A stretch of 64,000 nucleotides of DNA from an uncultured SAR116 cluster alpha proteobacterium (GCA_902596655.1 CACJUX010000001.1:1-64000); one strand, 5' to 3'. Shown: positions 1 through 9,737, numbered from the stretch's first letter. Notes: generated by a model not told the origin, from the sequence alone. Translations and numbers: made by a program.

Positions 1-408
1 GCTGGTATCGAGATCAATTTCGATGGTCCGAGCCAACCGACTCCGGTCGAAAAGGATGGTTTCCTGCGGCATCCAGTGCAATGAAGCACCATTCCTGGCC
101 GACAGATGAATGTTCATGCTGGCGATATCGCTCGTGCTACTGGCATAGGCGCGTTCGGCGGCCTGAGTGGTGACGAGCATTTGGCTGGAATCAGAAGAAC
201 ATTGATACCGATAGACGTCGCCTCCAATGATGCCACCGGCGGTATTCACCAGAACGACTTCATGTGCTTGGCCGAAACTGCGCGGCATCAACGCCTTGGC
301 AGCACCCGATTGGTAAAGCCGATCAAGCGTACCTGCGCGAAACGCGACATCTACCACGCCGCGCGATCGCTGAAGTGCAGTTGCAAATATGTTGGGTCCG
401 ACCATCAT
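1..408 (-). CDS. ureD: Urease accessory protein UreD, 5' part (runs off window)
   Basis: Codes for the N-terminal 136 residues of UreD (UreH), the cytoplasmic scaffold that works with UreF and UreG to load nickel into apo-urease. Visible family motifs on the minus strand are RLYQSGAAKALMPR, VVLVNTAGGIIGGD, TTQAAERAY and WMPQETILFDRSRL, all in family order with no stop. I chose the ATG at 408-406 (followed by a second ATG); the frame is open back to a stop near 472, so a somewhat earlier start is possible. The 3' end lies beyond base 1, where ureABC would be expected. It follows a truncated urtE with a 28-bp gap, the usual urt-ure order. Its original upstream operon has been cut away, so its present promoter is unclear. 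Confidence 0.85.
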   Translation of the reverse strand, partial: MMVGPNIFATALQRSRGVVDVAFRAGTLDRLYQSGAAKALMPRSFGQAHEVVLVNTAGGIIGGDVYRYQCSSDSSQMLVTTQAAERAYASSTSDIASMNIHLSARNGASLHWMPQETILFDRSRLARTIEIDLDTS

Positions 409-436
409 CTTGATAATTGATATACCAATTTGCTGC

Positions 437-591
437 TCATACGCCAACCGACTGGCACATTCTTGGCTTGTCTAAACCTGCATTGGGGCTGGTATAGACG
501 ATCTCACCGCGCGCCATCGCAAAAATCTGATCGCAAATCACGAGGCAATATCTAAATATTGCTCGACAAGAACAACCGCCAAAGGATGCAT
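437..591 (-). pseudogene. urtE: urtE remnant: C-terminal end of urea ABC transporter ATPase, truncated and frameshifted
   Basis: Minus-strand translation gives HPLAVVLVEQYLDIAS and then, after a one-base shift near 541, ICDQIFAMARGEIVY followed by about 18 residues and a TGA at 437. This matches the last 50 or so residues of UrtE/LivF-type ABC ATPases (the LLVEQYxDFA and MxRGEIV segments). The Walker A, signature and Walker B regions are absent: upstream of about 597 the frame hits stops and the sequence becomes unrelated. It is therefore a 5'-truncated gene with an added frameshift. Its place directly before ureD fits the known urtABCDE-ureD order. Confidence 0.75.
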
Positions 592-641
592 GGGAATGGG
601 AAAAAGCTATTTCCCTCGAATAAAAGAAATGGGATGCTAAC

Positions 642-694
642 ATTGAAATCTGTGCTCCTTACGATGTCAAAGTAGCGCTATCCCGCTGAACTAA
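642..694 (-). pseudogene. Degenerate tRNA-Val copy (internal part only)
   Basis: The stretch aligns without large gaps to the T-loop, anticodon arm and D-arm of the intact tRNA-Val at 3792-3866, in the same orientation, at roughly 80% identity by eye. It includes the anticodon-loop core ACGATGTCAA and the D-arm core TCCCGCTGA. Both acceptor strands and the outer T-stem are missing and the anticodon stem no longer pairs properly, so it is not a functional tRNA. It lies between the truncated urtE and the cysNC 3' end, marking a recombination or insertion boundary. Confidence 0.65.
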
Positions 695-762
695 ATTCTC
701 TATTTAATTTTTAGCATTAGTATAACGAGCTTAGTATCTTTCGGCCAACATTTAACCTTCAT

Positions 763-2673
763 TTAATTTCCAAATTTCAAAATTGCTTCAAAAATGATTT
801 GAGCAGCTTCATCAATTGTTGTTTGCGTGGTGTCGATGCGGATTTCTGGGTTTTCTGGCGCCTCATATGGACTATCAATACCGGTGAAGTTTGCAAGTTG
901 TCCTGCGCGGGCTTTGGCGTACAAACCTTTGACATCTCTTTTCTCCACGGCAGAGAGTGGAGCATCGATGAACACTTCGATAAATTCGCCATCCTCCATC
1001 ATGTTCCGCACCATTTCACGTTCGGATTTAAACGGCGAGATGAAAGCAGTAATGACGATCAGGCCCGCATCCGTCATCAATTTTGCTACTTCGCCCACAC
1101 GGCGAATATTTTCAATCCGATCAGCTTCGGTAAAACCCAAATCCTTATTCAAACCGTGTCGTACATTATCCCCGTCAAGGAGAAAGGTATGGCGATTTAT
1201 TTGTGTTAATTTTAATTCAACCGCATTGGCAATTGTAGATTTTCCTGACCCAGATAGGCCCGTCATCCAAAGCACAATTGCCTTCTGTTTCTTTAATTGG
1301 GCGCGATGATCACGGGTAACGTCAGTTGGTTGCCAATGGATATTCTGTGCGCGACGCAAAGCAAATTTGATTAACCCCGCACCCACTGTTGCATTAGTCA
1401 TCTTGTCAATCAGTATAAATCCTCCAAGCGTGCGGTTCTTGGCAAAGGGCGCGAAGGGTATAGGCCTTTCCGTGGTCAGAGTAGTCACACCGATTTCGTT
1501 CAACTCCAACGTCTTGGTGGCCGTATGGCCTAAAGTATTTACATTTACCTGATATTTGGGCTCTGCCAACGAGGCAGAGACCATTTGTGTGCCAATCTTC
1601 AAATAATAGGAGCGACCGGGGAGCAGTGCCTTTTCATCCATCCAAATCAGAGTTATTTCAAACTGATCCGCGACCTCAAGTGGCGGAGCAGCAGCGGTAA
1701 TGATTTGACCACGAGAACAATCAACCTCCTCATTGAGCGTTAGGGTAATGGATTGGCCCGCGCTTGCTTTATTGAGGTCTCCATCGAATGTGACAATACG
1801 ATCCACCTTGCTGGTTCTAGCCGATGGCAGAATGCGAACTTCATCTCCCGGCTCAATTGTGCCTGAAGCAATCCTACCACTAAACCCGCGAAATCCCGAA
1901 TGCGGACTATTGATCCATTGCACAGGCATACAGAAATCTTGAGGCATCCCCGAACGATGCTCCAATTCCAATGCCTCCAGATGTGCAAGAAGGGGCAACC
2001 CAGTGTACCAAGCCATGCTATCCGAACAAGCTACGATGTTGTCGCCCCTGAAACCAGAAATTGGGATCGCGATATGTTCTGAAATCCCAACAATAGTCGC
2101 AAATTCAGTATAATCAGAAACAATCGCCTCAAAAACACTTTGATCGTAGCCAATCAAATCCATCTTGTTCACTGCAAGGACGATGTTTCTGATGCCTAGC
2201 AGATGACACAGATAGATGTGGCGGCGTGATTGTTCTAATACACCTTTGCAAGCATCAATAACGATGACCGCTAGTTGTGCCGTCGACGCACCGGTAATCA
2301 TGTTACGTGTATATTGTTCATGACCGGGCGTATCTGCAACAATGAATCTGCGCTTTTGGGTGGCAAAAAAATGATATGTCACATCAATGGTGATGCCCTG
2401 ATCGCGTTGAGCCGACAGCCCGTCAACCAGCAAGGCAAAGTCGATATCTTGTCCCCGCGTTCCAAGCTTTTTGCTGTCCTCCTCAAGCTGCGTCAACTGG
2501 TCCTGAAAAAGCATTTTGCTTTCATAGAGTAAACGCCCAACCAGTGTTGATTTTCCGTCACCCACAGAACCGCAGGTGATAAACCGCAAAACTGATTTAT
2601 TCTGATTGCGGTCAAGGTATACATCAATATCCTCATTGGCTTGGCTGCCGGCTTTGTACATCTGATTTTTCAT
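763..2673 (-). CDS. cysNC: Bifunctional sulfate adenylyltransferase subunit 1 / adenylylsulfate kinase (CysNC)
   Basis: A 636-residue fusion. The N-terminal GTPase part is the CysN subunit that with CysD makes adenosine 5'-phosphosulfate (APS) from sulfate and ATP; the C-terminal part phosphorylates APS to PAPS. Visible motifs: P-loop GSVGDGKST (about 35-43), [25 protein letters not shown] (G3) and NKMD (G4), EF-Tu-like beta-barrels in the middle, then the APS-kinase P-loop GLSGSGKST (about 470), [21 protein letters not shown] and [12 protein letters not shown]. The usual CysN P-loop is GSVDDGKST, so one conserved Asp is Gly here. Lies 58 bp downstream of cysD, presumably one transcript. PAPS could serve sulfation and APS could lead to sulfite for the sqdB-like enzyme at 62659; that link is inference. 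Confidence 0.93.
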   Translation of the reverse strand: MKNQMYKAGSQANEDIDVYLDRNQNKSVLRFITCGSVGDGKSTLVGRLLYESKMLFQDQLTQLEEDSKKLGTRGQDIDFALLVDGLSAQRDQGITIDVTYHFFATQKRRFIVADTPGHEQYTRNMITGASTAQLAVIVIDACKGVLEQSRRHIYLCHLLGIRNIVLAVNKMDLIGYDQSVFEAIVSDYTEFATIVGISEHIAIPISGFRGDNIVACSDSMAWYTGLPLLAHLEALELEHRSGMPQDFCMPVQWINSPHSGFRGFSGRIASGTIEPGDEVRILPSARTSKVDRIVTFDGDLNKASAGQSITLTLNEEVDCSRGQIITAAAPPLEVADQFEITLIWMDEKALLPGRSYYLKIGTQMVSASLAEPKYQVNVNTLGHTATKTLELNEIGVTTLTTERPIPFAPFAKNRTLGGFILIDKMTNATVGAGLIKFALRRAQNIHWQPTDVTRDHRAQLKKQKAIVLWMTGLSGSGKSTIANAVELKLTQINRHTFLLDGDNVRHGLNKDLGFTEADRIENIRRVGEVAKLMTDAGLIVITAFISPFKSEREMVRNMMEDGEFIEVFIDAPLSAVEKRDVKGLYAKARAGQLANFTGIDSPYEAPENPEIRIDTTQTTIDEAAQIIFEAILKFGN

Positions 2674-2731
2674 ATCATTTACCAGCTCAGAAATACCTAT
2701 GTTGTGTTTTTACTTCTATCGATGCGCCCTG

Positions 2732-3598
2732 CTAATTGCCAATCGCTCGACCTTGACGTTCAGAGGTTGTGGTCAAAAACATCTCCTGAATGACTTCTAT
2801 CAGCGTTGCGGCCTCAGACTCAAGCGCACCCGTCAACGGATAACATCCTAGCGTGCGAAAGCGTATAGAACGCATTACAGGGATCTCCCCTTGCTCAAGC
2901 GGAAACCGTTCATCATCCACCATCAGGAGCATGCCATCACGCTCTACAGTCGGACGCAGTGCGGCAAAATACAGTGGTACGACGTCGATTCTTTCAATGT
3001 AGATGTATTGCCAAATGTCCAATTCTGTCCAATTTGCCAGTGGAAAAACACGGATGCTCTCTCCGGCGGCAATGCGCGCATTGTAAAGCGACCATAGCTC
3101 TGGTCTTTGCGCCCTTGAGGCCAAACGGTGTTGCGCCGAACGAAAGGAAAGTATGCGATCTGATACGCGGGATGTTACGTCGTTCCGCCGAGCTCCATCA
3201 AATGTGGCATCAAACCCATAGTTATCAGGTGCCTGTTTTAACTCCTCGGCCTTCCAAATTTCTGTGTGGAGCACCCCGTGTTCAAACGGATTAATACCTA
3301 TTTCCATGGCCTCGGAATTTTGATGTATAATTAGCTCCATACCCGCATCTTGGGCGGCTTTATCGCGCAGCTTATAAATCTCTTGAAATTCCCAAGTGGT
3401 ATCCACGTGCATCAGTGGAAAGGGAGGTGAAGACGGGAAAAATGCCTTTTTTGCCAAATGCAGCATCACAGCGCTGGTTTTGCCAACAGAATACAGCATA
3501 ACCGGATTCTTTGCCTCAGATACAACCTCGCGCATGATCTCAATAGCATCAGATTCCAATTCTGAAAGATTGTTTTGAGAGGGAGCCATCTGCGTCAT
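2732..3598 (-). CDS. cysD: Sulfate adenylyltransferase subunit 2 (CysD), divergent
   Basis: Small subunit of ATP sulfurylase, a PP-loop ATP pyrophosphatase that adenylylates sulfate with the CysN GTPase. Recognised by [79 protein letters not shown] and TTSERQGR. Several normally fixed positions differ: SxGKDS is SVGKTS; the usual GGARRDEEKSRAKER is [15 protein letters not shown]; the WDPK before NQRPELW is changed; and the protein stops about 17 residues early compared with typical CysD. There is no frameshift. I use the ATG at 3598 instead of the TTG at 3613. The gene may be functional but relaxed, or altered in activity. Confidence 0.85.
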   Translation of the reverse strand: MTQMAPSQNNLSELESDAIEIMREVVSEAKNPVMLYSVGKTSAVMLHLAKKAFFPSSPPFPLMHVDTTWEFQEIYKLRDKAAQDAGMELIIHQNSEAMEIGINPFEHGVLHTEIWKAEELKQAPDNYGFDATFDGARRNDVTSRVSDRILSFRSAQHRLASRAQRPELWSLYNARIAAGESIRVFPLANWTELDIWQYIYIERIDVVPLYFAALRPTVERDGMLLMVDDERFPLEQGEIPVMRSIRFRTLGCYPLTGALESEAATLIEVIQEMFLTTTSERQGRAIGN

Positions 3599-3791
3599 AA
3601 TAACTTTAATCAACCGTGATATTTGAGGGAGGTGATGAGTAGCCCGCTGCGGCGGCGTCCTAAGAACTGATTGAAAAATTCATATTTCTGAAACAATAAT
3701 TTACACGGCAAATGATTAAACCAAACCTCACAAATACACGAAAACTTATTCACCAAAGTCAGCACTCTAAGGAGTAAGAATAGCGACGAAA

Positions 3792-3866
<75 letters not shown>

Positions 3867-4095
3867 CATTTCATTGTGAGCAGATTATGGACATACTCCA
3901 ACGAGGTCGGCTTTAAGTCGCTATAACTGCACCAACCTCCATAGTTTCGCAAGCCTTTTTTCTCAAATTGGCGGGCTTTGTGGGCGGCTACCCGCAAGCG
4001 GCCTACCGCCTGACAACAATTGCCTGTTGATACTTATTACCGCAGGGCTAGCTTGGTGATTGTGGGGGCAAAAACAACCGTGTTAGATTAATTTG

Positions 4096-5058
4096 ATGAT
4101 GGACTCGATCGACATTGCAGGCAATCAGCAATCGCAAGAAAAAACCGCGCAGATAGGTCCCGACGGTTCTATTGACATTTATGTTGTTCCGACTGAAACA
4201 CTAAATAGTCCAAGCTATAGTTCGCTGACGGTCCATCAGGGTATCAACCGGGTTCTAGCGCCCGTCGTCGCCTCCTGCCCGCATGCCGGGCGGGATTATC
4301 CTGCCACCTTGACCGAGGCAGCGACGCTGCCAGTTGGGCAGATGCGCGGGCTGGAGGATTTTGGCGTTGACCACCTGATTACTAGTCTTGCAGCGCATGG
4401 CATCACCACGGTAATCAACAAGATTGCGAGGGCCTACATCGATGTCAACCGGCCGATTGGAGACGTTGATACGACAATGTTTGACACCCCGGTTGAAGCT
4501 GACAAGCCCTCTCGACATGTTAGCGCAGGCTATGGGCTGATACCGCGCCTCTCGGCCATGCGCCAGCCGCTCTATGCCTGCCCACTTCCCGCCGGTGAGG
4601 TCAAACACAGGCTTGGCTTCGCCCATCTGCCTTATCACAGCATGTTAAGCGCCCAGATTGCCGCCGCAATGACCGAACATGGCCATTGCCTTCTGGTGGA
4701 TTTCCATTCGATGCCCCCCATTGACCGAAGCAACCGGCAATTGGCCGACATCATTCTGGGGGACTGTCGTGGCAGGACGCTTGATCCTGAGCTTGGGAAC
4801 GCTATTGCCAGTTTTTTCATCGATGAGGGGCTGAGCGTAGCCTGGAACGAGCCTTACTCTGGCGGTTTTATTACCCGTGAACATGGCCTGATCGGCACGC
4901 CAAATCAGTCTATACAGATTGAAATCAACAGGGCGTTATATATGCGTGATTCTCGTCTTTCCGCGCGCGAACCACACGCCGTTCCTGAACGGATCAAACA
5001 TATTGCGGCAGTGATCAATCGCTTTGGCGCTTTTTTGGTTAAACTGCAGCAGAGTTAA
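4096..5058 (+). CDS. N-formylglutamate amidohydrolase family protein
   Basis: A 320-residue cytoplasmic hydrolase of the N-formylglutamate amidohydrolase family, which in histidine breakdown releases formate from N-formyl-L-glutamate (HutG-type). Family features: PVVASCPHAGRDYP near the N-terminus, the ARAYIDVNRP segment with its Asp-x-Asn-Arg, LLVDFHSMPP with a probable metal-binding His, ITREHG, and IQIEINRALYM near the C-terminus. Start taken at the first ATG (4096); an adjacent ATG follows. No other hut genes are near, so the physiological substrate is not fixed by context. It converges on der with only 7 bp between the stop codons and no clear terminator. Confidence 0.8.
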   Translation: MMDSIDIAGNQQSQEKTAQIGPDGSIDIYVVPTETLNSPSYSSLTVHQGINRVLAPVVASCPHAGRDYPATLTEAATLPVGQMRGLEDFGVDHLITSLAAHGITTVINKIARAYIDVNRPIGDVDTTMFDTPVEADKPSRHVSAGYGLIPRLSAMRQPLYACPLPAGEVKHRLGFAHLPYHSMLSAQIAAAMTEHGHCLLVDFHSMPPIDRSNRQLADIILGDCRGRTLDPELGNAIASFFIDEGLSVAWNEPYSGGFITREHGLIGTPNQSIQIEINRALYMRDSRLSAREPHAVPERIKHIAAVINRFGAFLVKLQQS

Positions 5059-5065
5059 AGACGTT

Positions 5066-6517
5066 TTAATGGCCCTTATTGACATAGGGATTTTCGCCCT
5101 TGCGCATTACCATCCTGATCGGAATGCCGTGCAGACCAAAATCCTGGCGCAGACCTGTCGTCAGATAGCGTAGGTAGCTCTCTGGTAAATCAGCAGGCCG
5201 ACTCGCAAACAGGGCAAAAGTTGGAGGCCGAACCTTGATCTGAGTCATGTAGCGAATTCGCAGGCGACGCCCCCCAACAATCGGCGGTGGGTGCGCTTCC
5301 AACATGAGATCGAGCCAACGGTTCAGCCGACCCGTTGAGATCCGAGTGTTCCACAGACCATAAATCTCATCTGCCGCAGCCATTAGCCTGCCAAGCCCAC
5401 GTTTGTAGAGACCGGACATCTGAATCACCGGTACACCACGCAGCTGCGCCAGCGATGTCTGCAGGCGGTCAGCTATCTTGCTGGCAGCGACCTGTTTGTT
5501 GCCAACTGCATCCCATTTGTTGGCACCAATTACAACGGCGCGGCCCTCGTCAGCAATCATCCGCGCAATTGCGAGATCCTGCTTGTTCAGCTCGTCGGTA
5601 GAATCAACAAGCAGCACACAAAGATGGGCAAATTTAATCGCCCGCAACGCATCGCCAATCATCAGTTTTTCAACCTTGTCAGTGACCCGCGCCCGGCGAC
5701 GCATTCCAGCCGTATCAATCAATCTATAGGGCTGGCCACGCCACTCGAATGGCACCTCGATGGCGTCGCGCGTAATGCCCGCCTCCGGCCCAGTCAATAA
5801 CCTGTCTTCGCTGATGAGGCTGTTGATCAGAGTGGACTTGCCCATGTTCGGACGGCCGACAATGGCGATACGCATTGGCTCGCGCACACTATCATCCTGC
5901 CATACATCAATTGGATTGCCACCCTCGTCGAAGCGCTCCTCTTCGTTGATAGGTTCCTCGCTGTCCTCCTCGGCACCGAATAGCAGATCATCCTCTCCAG
6001 TCAGAATGCCGCCAAGCCCCAGCTCCTCAGCAGCAGACAATAGCGCATCATGCAGATCAACCATGCCCTCCCCATGCGCCGCGGAAATCGGCACCGGCTC
6101 GCCAAGCCCTAGACGCCAAGCCTCGGCCAGCCCTGCTACGCCGGCCTTACCCTCACATTTATTGGCTACGAGTATCACCTTTGCTCCCGATTTGCGAATT
6201 TTCCCTGCAAAGAAATTGTCGACAGGTGTTACTCCCACCTTAGCATCGACCACCAGCATTGTGATGTCCGCGTCGCGAATGGCCAGTTCCGTCTGTTGGC
6301 GCATGCGGTCCTCGAGAGAGCCGTTGCTTGCCTCCTCAAGACCGGCCGTATCAATCACCCGAAACTGCAATGTAGCAAGGGTACCATCACCCTCGCGCCA
6401 GTCGCGAGTGACACCGGGCTGATCGTCGACGATCGCGTGTTGGCTACCGATCAGCCTGTTAAACAGCGTGGATTTACCAACATTTGGTCGCCCAACAATG
6501 GCGTAGGTAACAGTCAT
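5066..6517 (-). CDS. der: GTPase Der (EngA), ribosome assembly
   Basis: Essential tandem GTPase needed for 50S ribosomal subunit maturation. The 483 residues carry two complete G domains: first GRPNVGKSTLFNRL (about 8-21), DTAGLEE and NKCE; second GRPNMGKSTLINSL (about 222), DTAGMRRR and NKWD. They are followed by a C-terminal KH-like domain with RRLRIRYMTQIKVRPPTF and the family ending of the type GIPIRMVMRKGENPY. Length and order are normal. It is the last gene of a minus-strand group TPR-bamB-der (88 bp from bamB), an arrangement common in proteobacteria. Confidence 0.97.
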   Translation of the reverse strand: MTVTYAIVGRPNVGKSTLFNRLIGSQHAIVDDQPGVTRDWREGDGTLATLQFRVIDTAGLEEASNGSLEDRMRQQTELAIRDADITMLVVDAKVGVTPVDNFFAGKIRKSGAKVILVANKCEGKAGVAGLAEAWRLGLGEPVPISAAHGEGMVDLHDALLSAAEELGLGGILTGEDDLLFGAEEDSEEPINEEERFDEGGNPIDVWQDDSVREPMRIAIVGRPNMGKSTLINSLISEDRLLTGPEAGITRDAIEVPFEWRGQPYRLIDTAGMRRRARVTDKVEKLMIGDALRAIKFAHLCVLLVDSTDELNKQDLAIARMIADEGRAVVIGANKWDAVGNKQVAASKIADRLQTSLAQLRGVPVIQMSGLYKRGLGRLMAAADEIYGLWNTRISTGRLNRWLDLMLEAHPPPIVGGRRLRIRYMTQIKVRPPTFALFASRPADLPESYLRYLTTGLRQDFGLHGIPIRMVMRKGENPYVNKGH

Positions 6518-6605
6518 ATCTAAATTACCACTTCATAGGCCGCCATCCAAAACTGAACGGGACGCACCATTATCATGTAGGCAAGCACCTTTTGAAACTC
6601 AAAAT

Positions 6606-7979
6606 TTATTCAAACGCACTCAGCGTTCCATTGACACTAAGGACGAGGAGCTTGCCAGCGGCCATCTGCGGGGGTGTTAGCACGGACAAACCGAGGCGTT
6701 TCGTGCCAATCTCTGCACCGTTTTCCGGGTCAAACATATGGATTTGCCCCGCTTTGCTAATCACCATAACTTTGTTGCCGGCAACAATAGGTCCGACATA
6801 GCGCGGCGGGTTCTCAGTTACAACAACATCCGGCGGTGTGGCGTCGGGGAGCGCGGCAAACCAACGAACCGCTCCATCAGACCGCCGAAGGGCGTAAAGA
6901 CGGCCATCGTGCCCCATCACAAAAATTGTCTTACCGGCTAGCCATGGCATTTCAATACCGCCAATACGCTGTTCCCAGACAAGCAGACCATTTCTACCGC
7001 TGAAAGCGGCTAATCTTCCTGCCTGGCTGACGACAAAAATCAAGCCACCATCGTGAATGGGGTGCGCCCTGATATCGCCAATACCCTCAATCGAGGTGCG
7101 TGGACTTAAGGTCGCCACCGAATCCGTCCACAGTAATTCGCCGTCATCCGCGTTGAAATATGTCACCTCACCACGGGCCCCAACAACAACCAAACCACCA
7201 TCCGCGTAGGCTGGTGATGGTGCACCGAACATTACTGTCTCACGCGAGAGGCCGACACGGTCCCAGACAAGCTCGCCAGTTTCCAGCTGATAAACGTGAA
7301 TATTCGCATCAAGATCGGTGACAACCACAGCTTGGTCCTCGATTATCGTCGGTCCAGCGCGCAGTGGCAATTCACTTACCAGACTCCAGATGATACTGCC
7401 GTCGCCAGCATCCAGCAAAGCCAGATTGCTTCCACCAGCATGCACCACAACGCCTCTCGGGGAGACCACAATGCCACCGCCAACGCCCGGGAGCGGGTCA
7501 TCTGCTACCTCTTCAATACTGACCGACCAAATGACAGTACCGGTCTCCAGATCGAAAGCCGTTACTAAACCATTTGGCGCGACCGCGAAGACCCTATTCT
7601 CCGAAACCACAGGTGTCGCAAGATCGACGAGGGCACTTCCCTCGCCACCGATCGATACGGACCAGACGCGCGCCAGAGTCCCCTCAAACTGTAAGTGTCC
7701 ACCAGCATGTCCCGGCCCAAGTCCGACAGTAGGCGCCGCCATCATATTTACCAACGGCGGCAAACCCGCGCCCTCGGCAAAGGCTTCGGGGTCACTGGCA
7801 ACCAGCGTCCGGCTTGGCAAAACTGAAATGCGCTCCCCTTCGAGGATCAGCTCATCATTCGCGCACCCTGACAGCATGACGATTGTCCCCACCAAAAACG
7901 TTGCCAGCGGAAAGCGTATGCGATGCGTCAGGCTGTGGTTCGTGTTTGCGTTAAATTCTTGACTGGATGCTGTCATCAT
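6606..7979 (-). CDS. bamB: BamB-like PQQ/beta-propeller outer-membrane assembly lipoprotein
   Basis: A 457-residue protein with a lipoprotein signal peptide: basic N-region, hydrophobic stretch and lipobox LSGC with the lipidated Cys at about residue 39. The mature part is a WD/PQQ-like beta-propeller with repeated blades such as VFAVAPNGLVTAFDLETGTVIW, NIHVYQLETGELVWD and EVTYFNADDGELLW. This fits BamB, the accessory lipoprotein of the BAM complex that inserts beta-barrel proteins in the outer membrane. The position between the TPR gene and der supports it. Start is the first of two ATGs. Confidence 0.88.
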   Translation of the reverse strand: MMTASSQEFNANTNHSLTHRIRFPLATFLVGTIVMLSGCANDELILEGERISVLPSRTLVASDPEAFAEGAGLPPLVNMMAAPTVGLGPGHAGGHLQFEGTLARVWSVSIGGEGSALVDLATPVVSENRVFAVAPNGLVTAFDLETGTVIWSVSIEEVADDPLPGVGGGIVVSPRGVVVHAGGSNLALLDAGDGSIIWSLVSELPLRAGPTIIEDQAVVVTDLDANIHVYQLETGELVWDRVGLSRETVMFGAPSPAYADGGLVVVGARGEVTYFNADDGELLWTDSVATLSPRTSIEGIGDIRAHPIHDGGLIFVVSQAGRLAAFSGRNGLLVWEQRIGGIEMPWLAGKTIFVMGHDGRLYALRRSDGAVRWFAALPDATPPDVVVTENPPRYVGPIVAGNKVMVISKAGQIHMFDPENGAEIGTKRLGLSVLTPPQMAAGKLLVLSVNGTLSAFE

Positions 7980-8021
7980 ATCTTCCGCTTGGGCGTATCA
8001 TATTTTGGTCAGATATAGATA

Positions 8022-8657
8022 TCATTCTGCTGCTGATTTAAGGATTGGCAGAAACTGGCTCGCGCGCTGGCGCAGTTCAGGCGAGAGTTCGACAAGACCT
8101 AGAATAGACTCAAATTTTTCGAGCGCTGCGGCAGGATCATTGTTTTCAAGGTCGAGAGCAGCGCTTTGTTCTAGCGCTAACCCCTGCCACGGTCCCGGTG
8201 TCGCTGTCAAAGGGAAAAGCTGGTCTTGCGATTGTTTCGGATCGGTACCTTCAGGCGCGTTCATCACCGCTAGTAATAGCGCCGCCTGTTGATACAGTGG
8301 CTTGATGGCCTTGTTTTCAGCCAGCATCATATAATCGCTGACAGCCCCTTCGCTGTCACCATTGGCTGCTTTTGCTGCCGCCATGCGAAAATGGGCAAGC
8401 ATCTCGTAGCCATCGGTCAAATCAGCCATTGCCTCGCGGATCGATATAACAAGATCACTAGAGTCCAAGGCACGGTGATAGGAATTGGCCGCGGTTTCCG
8501 CTTGCTTAGTTTTCCAAGTCTTTAAGCCTTGAGCGGAGCCAACGCCCAGAATGACAGCTGTCACCGTTGCAATGACAAATTTGCCATAACGCGCCCACAG
8601 CAACCGGGCTTTGTCTTTCTTCAGCTCTTCGTCAATTTCATCAAAAATATCAGCCAT
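8022..8657 (-). CDS. YfgM-like tetratricopeptide membrane protein
   Basis: A 211-residue single-pass inner-membrane protein: acidic start MADIFDEIDEELKKDKARLL, one transmembrane helix at about residues 28-46, then a periplasmic alpha-helical, Ala-rich TPR-like region. This is the YfgM/TPR_21 architecture, a periplasmic chaperone-network partner of SecYEG and PpiD in E. coli. It heads the YfgM-BamB-Der group with 42 bp to bamB, matching the E. coli yfgM-bamB-der order. Confidence 0.85.
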   Translation of the reverse strand: MADIFDEIDEELKKDKARLLWARYGKFVIATVTAVILGVGSAQGLKTWKTKQAETAANSYHRALDSSDLVISIREAMADLTDGYEMLAHFRMAAAKAANGDSEGAVSDYMMLAENKAIKPLYQQAALLLAVMNAPEGTDPKQSQDQLFPLTATPGPWQGLALEQSAALDLENNDPAAALEKFESILGLVELSPELRQRASQFLPILKSAAE

Positions 8658-8799
8658 GGCATTTTCTTCGGTTCATATCAGTCAGGGATTTTTCGCAGAG
8701 GCCTCTCACAAATGCATCATTGACGCCAAAGCAAAGCTGCCTCAACATAAACAAATTGGTAGCAAACAGCCAACTGAAAAACGTAGGTACAACTATCCC

Positions 8800-9129
8800 G
8801 TGTCCAGCATAAGCAATCCCAAGAAGTCAAGACGACAATTATATTTTTCACGGGCAGAACTTGGTGCAATCCTATCTGCCTACAGTGCGCGAGTGGCGGC
8901 CGGTGAATGGCGGGACTACGCGCTAGATCACCAAAACGGCGTGGTCATGTTTTCAATTTTCCGCCACACTCTTGAAACACCCCTTTTTGTCATCGAAAAA
9001 CGGCAGCGCTATCCAAAGGAGACTGCGCAGTTTCTTTTGCGTGACCGGAAACGTGTTCTTTGTAAATCTGGCCAGCTTGCCAATCTGATCAACCATTTTA
9101 GCAAACTGCCGCGCCTTGTCAGCGGCTAG
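8800..9129 (+). CDS. DUF2794 family protein
   Basis: Recognised as the alphaproteobacterial DUF2794 family by FSRAELGAILSAYSARVAAG, EWRDYALDH, VMFSIFRHTLETPLFVIEK and the C-terminal LLRDRKRVLCKSGQLANLI. No function is established for the family. No ATG is available in the right place: the frame stays open upstream into the divergent TPR gene, but homology begins only near 8820. I propose the GTG at 8800 with a weak TAGGT element upstream; the start is uncertain. It is transcribed divergently from the TPR-bamB-der group. Confidence 0.75.
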   Translation: MSSISNPKKSRRQLYFSRAELGAILSAYSARVAAGEWRDYALDHQNGVVMFSIFRHTLETPLFVIEKRQRYPKETAQFLLRDRKRVLCKSGQLANLINHFSKLPRLVSG

Positions 9130-9275
9130 GCCAAAGATCCTCGCAAGCATCTCCCCGGCATCGAGGGCCTAGCAGGCTCATTTATGAAAGTCTAAACCAT
9201 TGCCTATTTCATTATGTTTTATTAAATTAGAACAAATCATGAACAAGATGATGGGAAATTAGTAGTGGTGGTGAC

Positions 9276-9557
9276 ATGGGTGGCTTTAAAAATCGGAATA
9301 TTGAACGTAGTGAACCCAGAAACCCAATCACCCTTGCGGATCTTGCCGCTAAAAATATTGGGGTTTTCTGCTGGTGCAACCGATGTAACCACAATGCGGA
9401 GGTAACAGCCTCATCATTAATTGACAGCTTGGGTCCGCTGTTTCCTGTTCCCGAACTTGGCAGCCTTATGCGGTGTTCGGCATGCAACGCCCGGGATGTC
9501 TCAACGCGCCCTGCCTGGCCAAGCCATGGGGGCGGCGCGATCGCCCGTCATGATTGA
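9276..9557 (+). CDS. Small Cys-pair (putative zinc-binding) protein, conserved in alphaproteobacteria
   Basis: A 93-residue protein with two cysteine pairs, CWCNRC (about 32-37) and CSACNARD (about 67), spaced like a zinc ribbon. Between them is a family-like segment AEVTASSLIDSLGPLFPVPEL, and DVSTRPAW follows. I recognise this layout from unnamed short alphaproteobacterial proteins (roughly: role unknown, CxxC...CxxC, ending in RPAW). Preceded by GGTGGTGAC as a modest ribosome site. It lies between two other small alphaproteobacterial families of unknown function. Nothing more can be said about its job. Confidence 0.6.
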   Translation: MGGFKNRNIERSEPRNPITLADLAAKNIGVFCWCNRCNHNAEVTASSLIDSLGPLFPVPELGSLMRCSACNARDVSTRPAWPSHGGGAIARHD

Positions 9558-9737
9558 TCCCAAAATAATCGTGATTTGCCACCGGCCAACCAACAGCCCA
9601 GTAAGGGGACCAGCACCACGGCAAAAGGACATGGACAGTTGCCGCTGAATGCGATACTTCTTTGGAGGCTAAAATACTAGTGGTTAGAAAACTCGCTAAG
9701 CTGTAATCCAATAGGTACACTAAGGAAAAGACAGATT

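Noticed and set aside
106-420. 104-codon plus-strand frame
   Set aside because: It is the antisense shadow of ureD, whose minus-strand translation has clear family motifs.
3625-3672. Short frame [11 protein letters not shown] after GAGGGAGGTG, as a leader peptide for the cys genes
   Set aside because: It is on the opposite strand to cysD, and the ribosome-site-like run is too close to the ATG.
8611-8799. Longer N-terminus for the DUF2794 protein, starting at an ATG at 8611
   Set aside because: It would overlap the start of the divergent TPR gene and adds 63 Ser/Lys-rich residues outside the family's conserved part.
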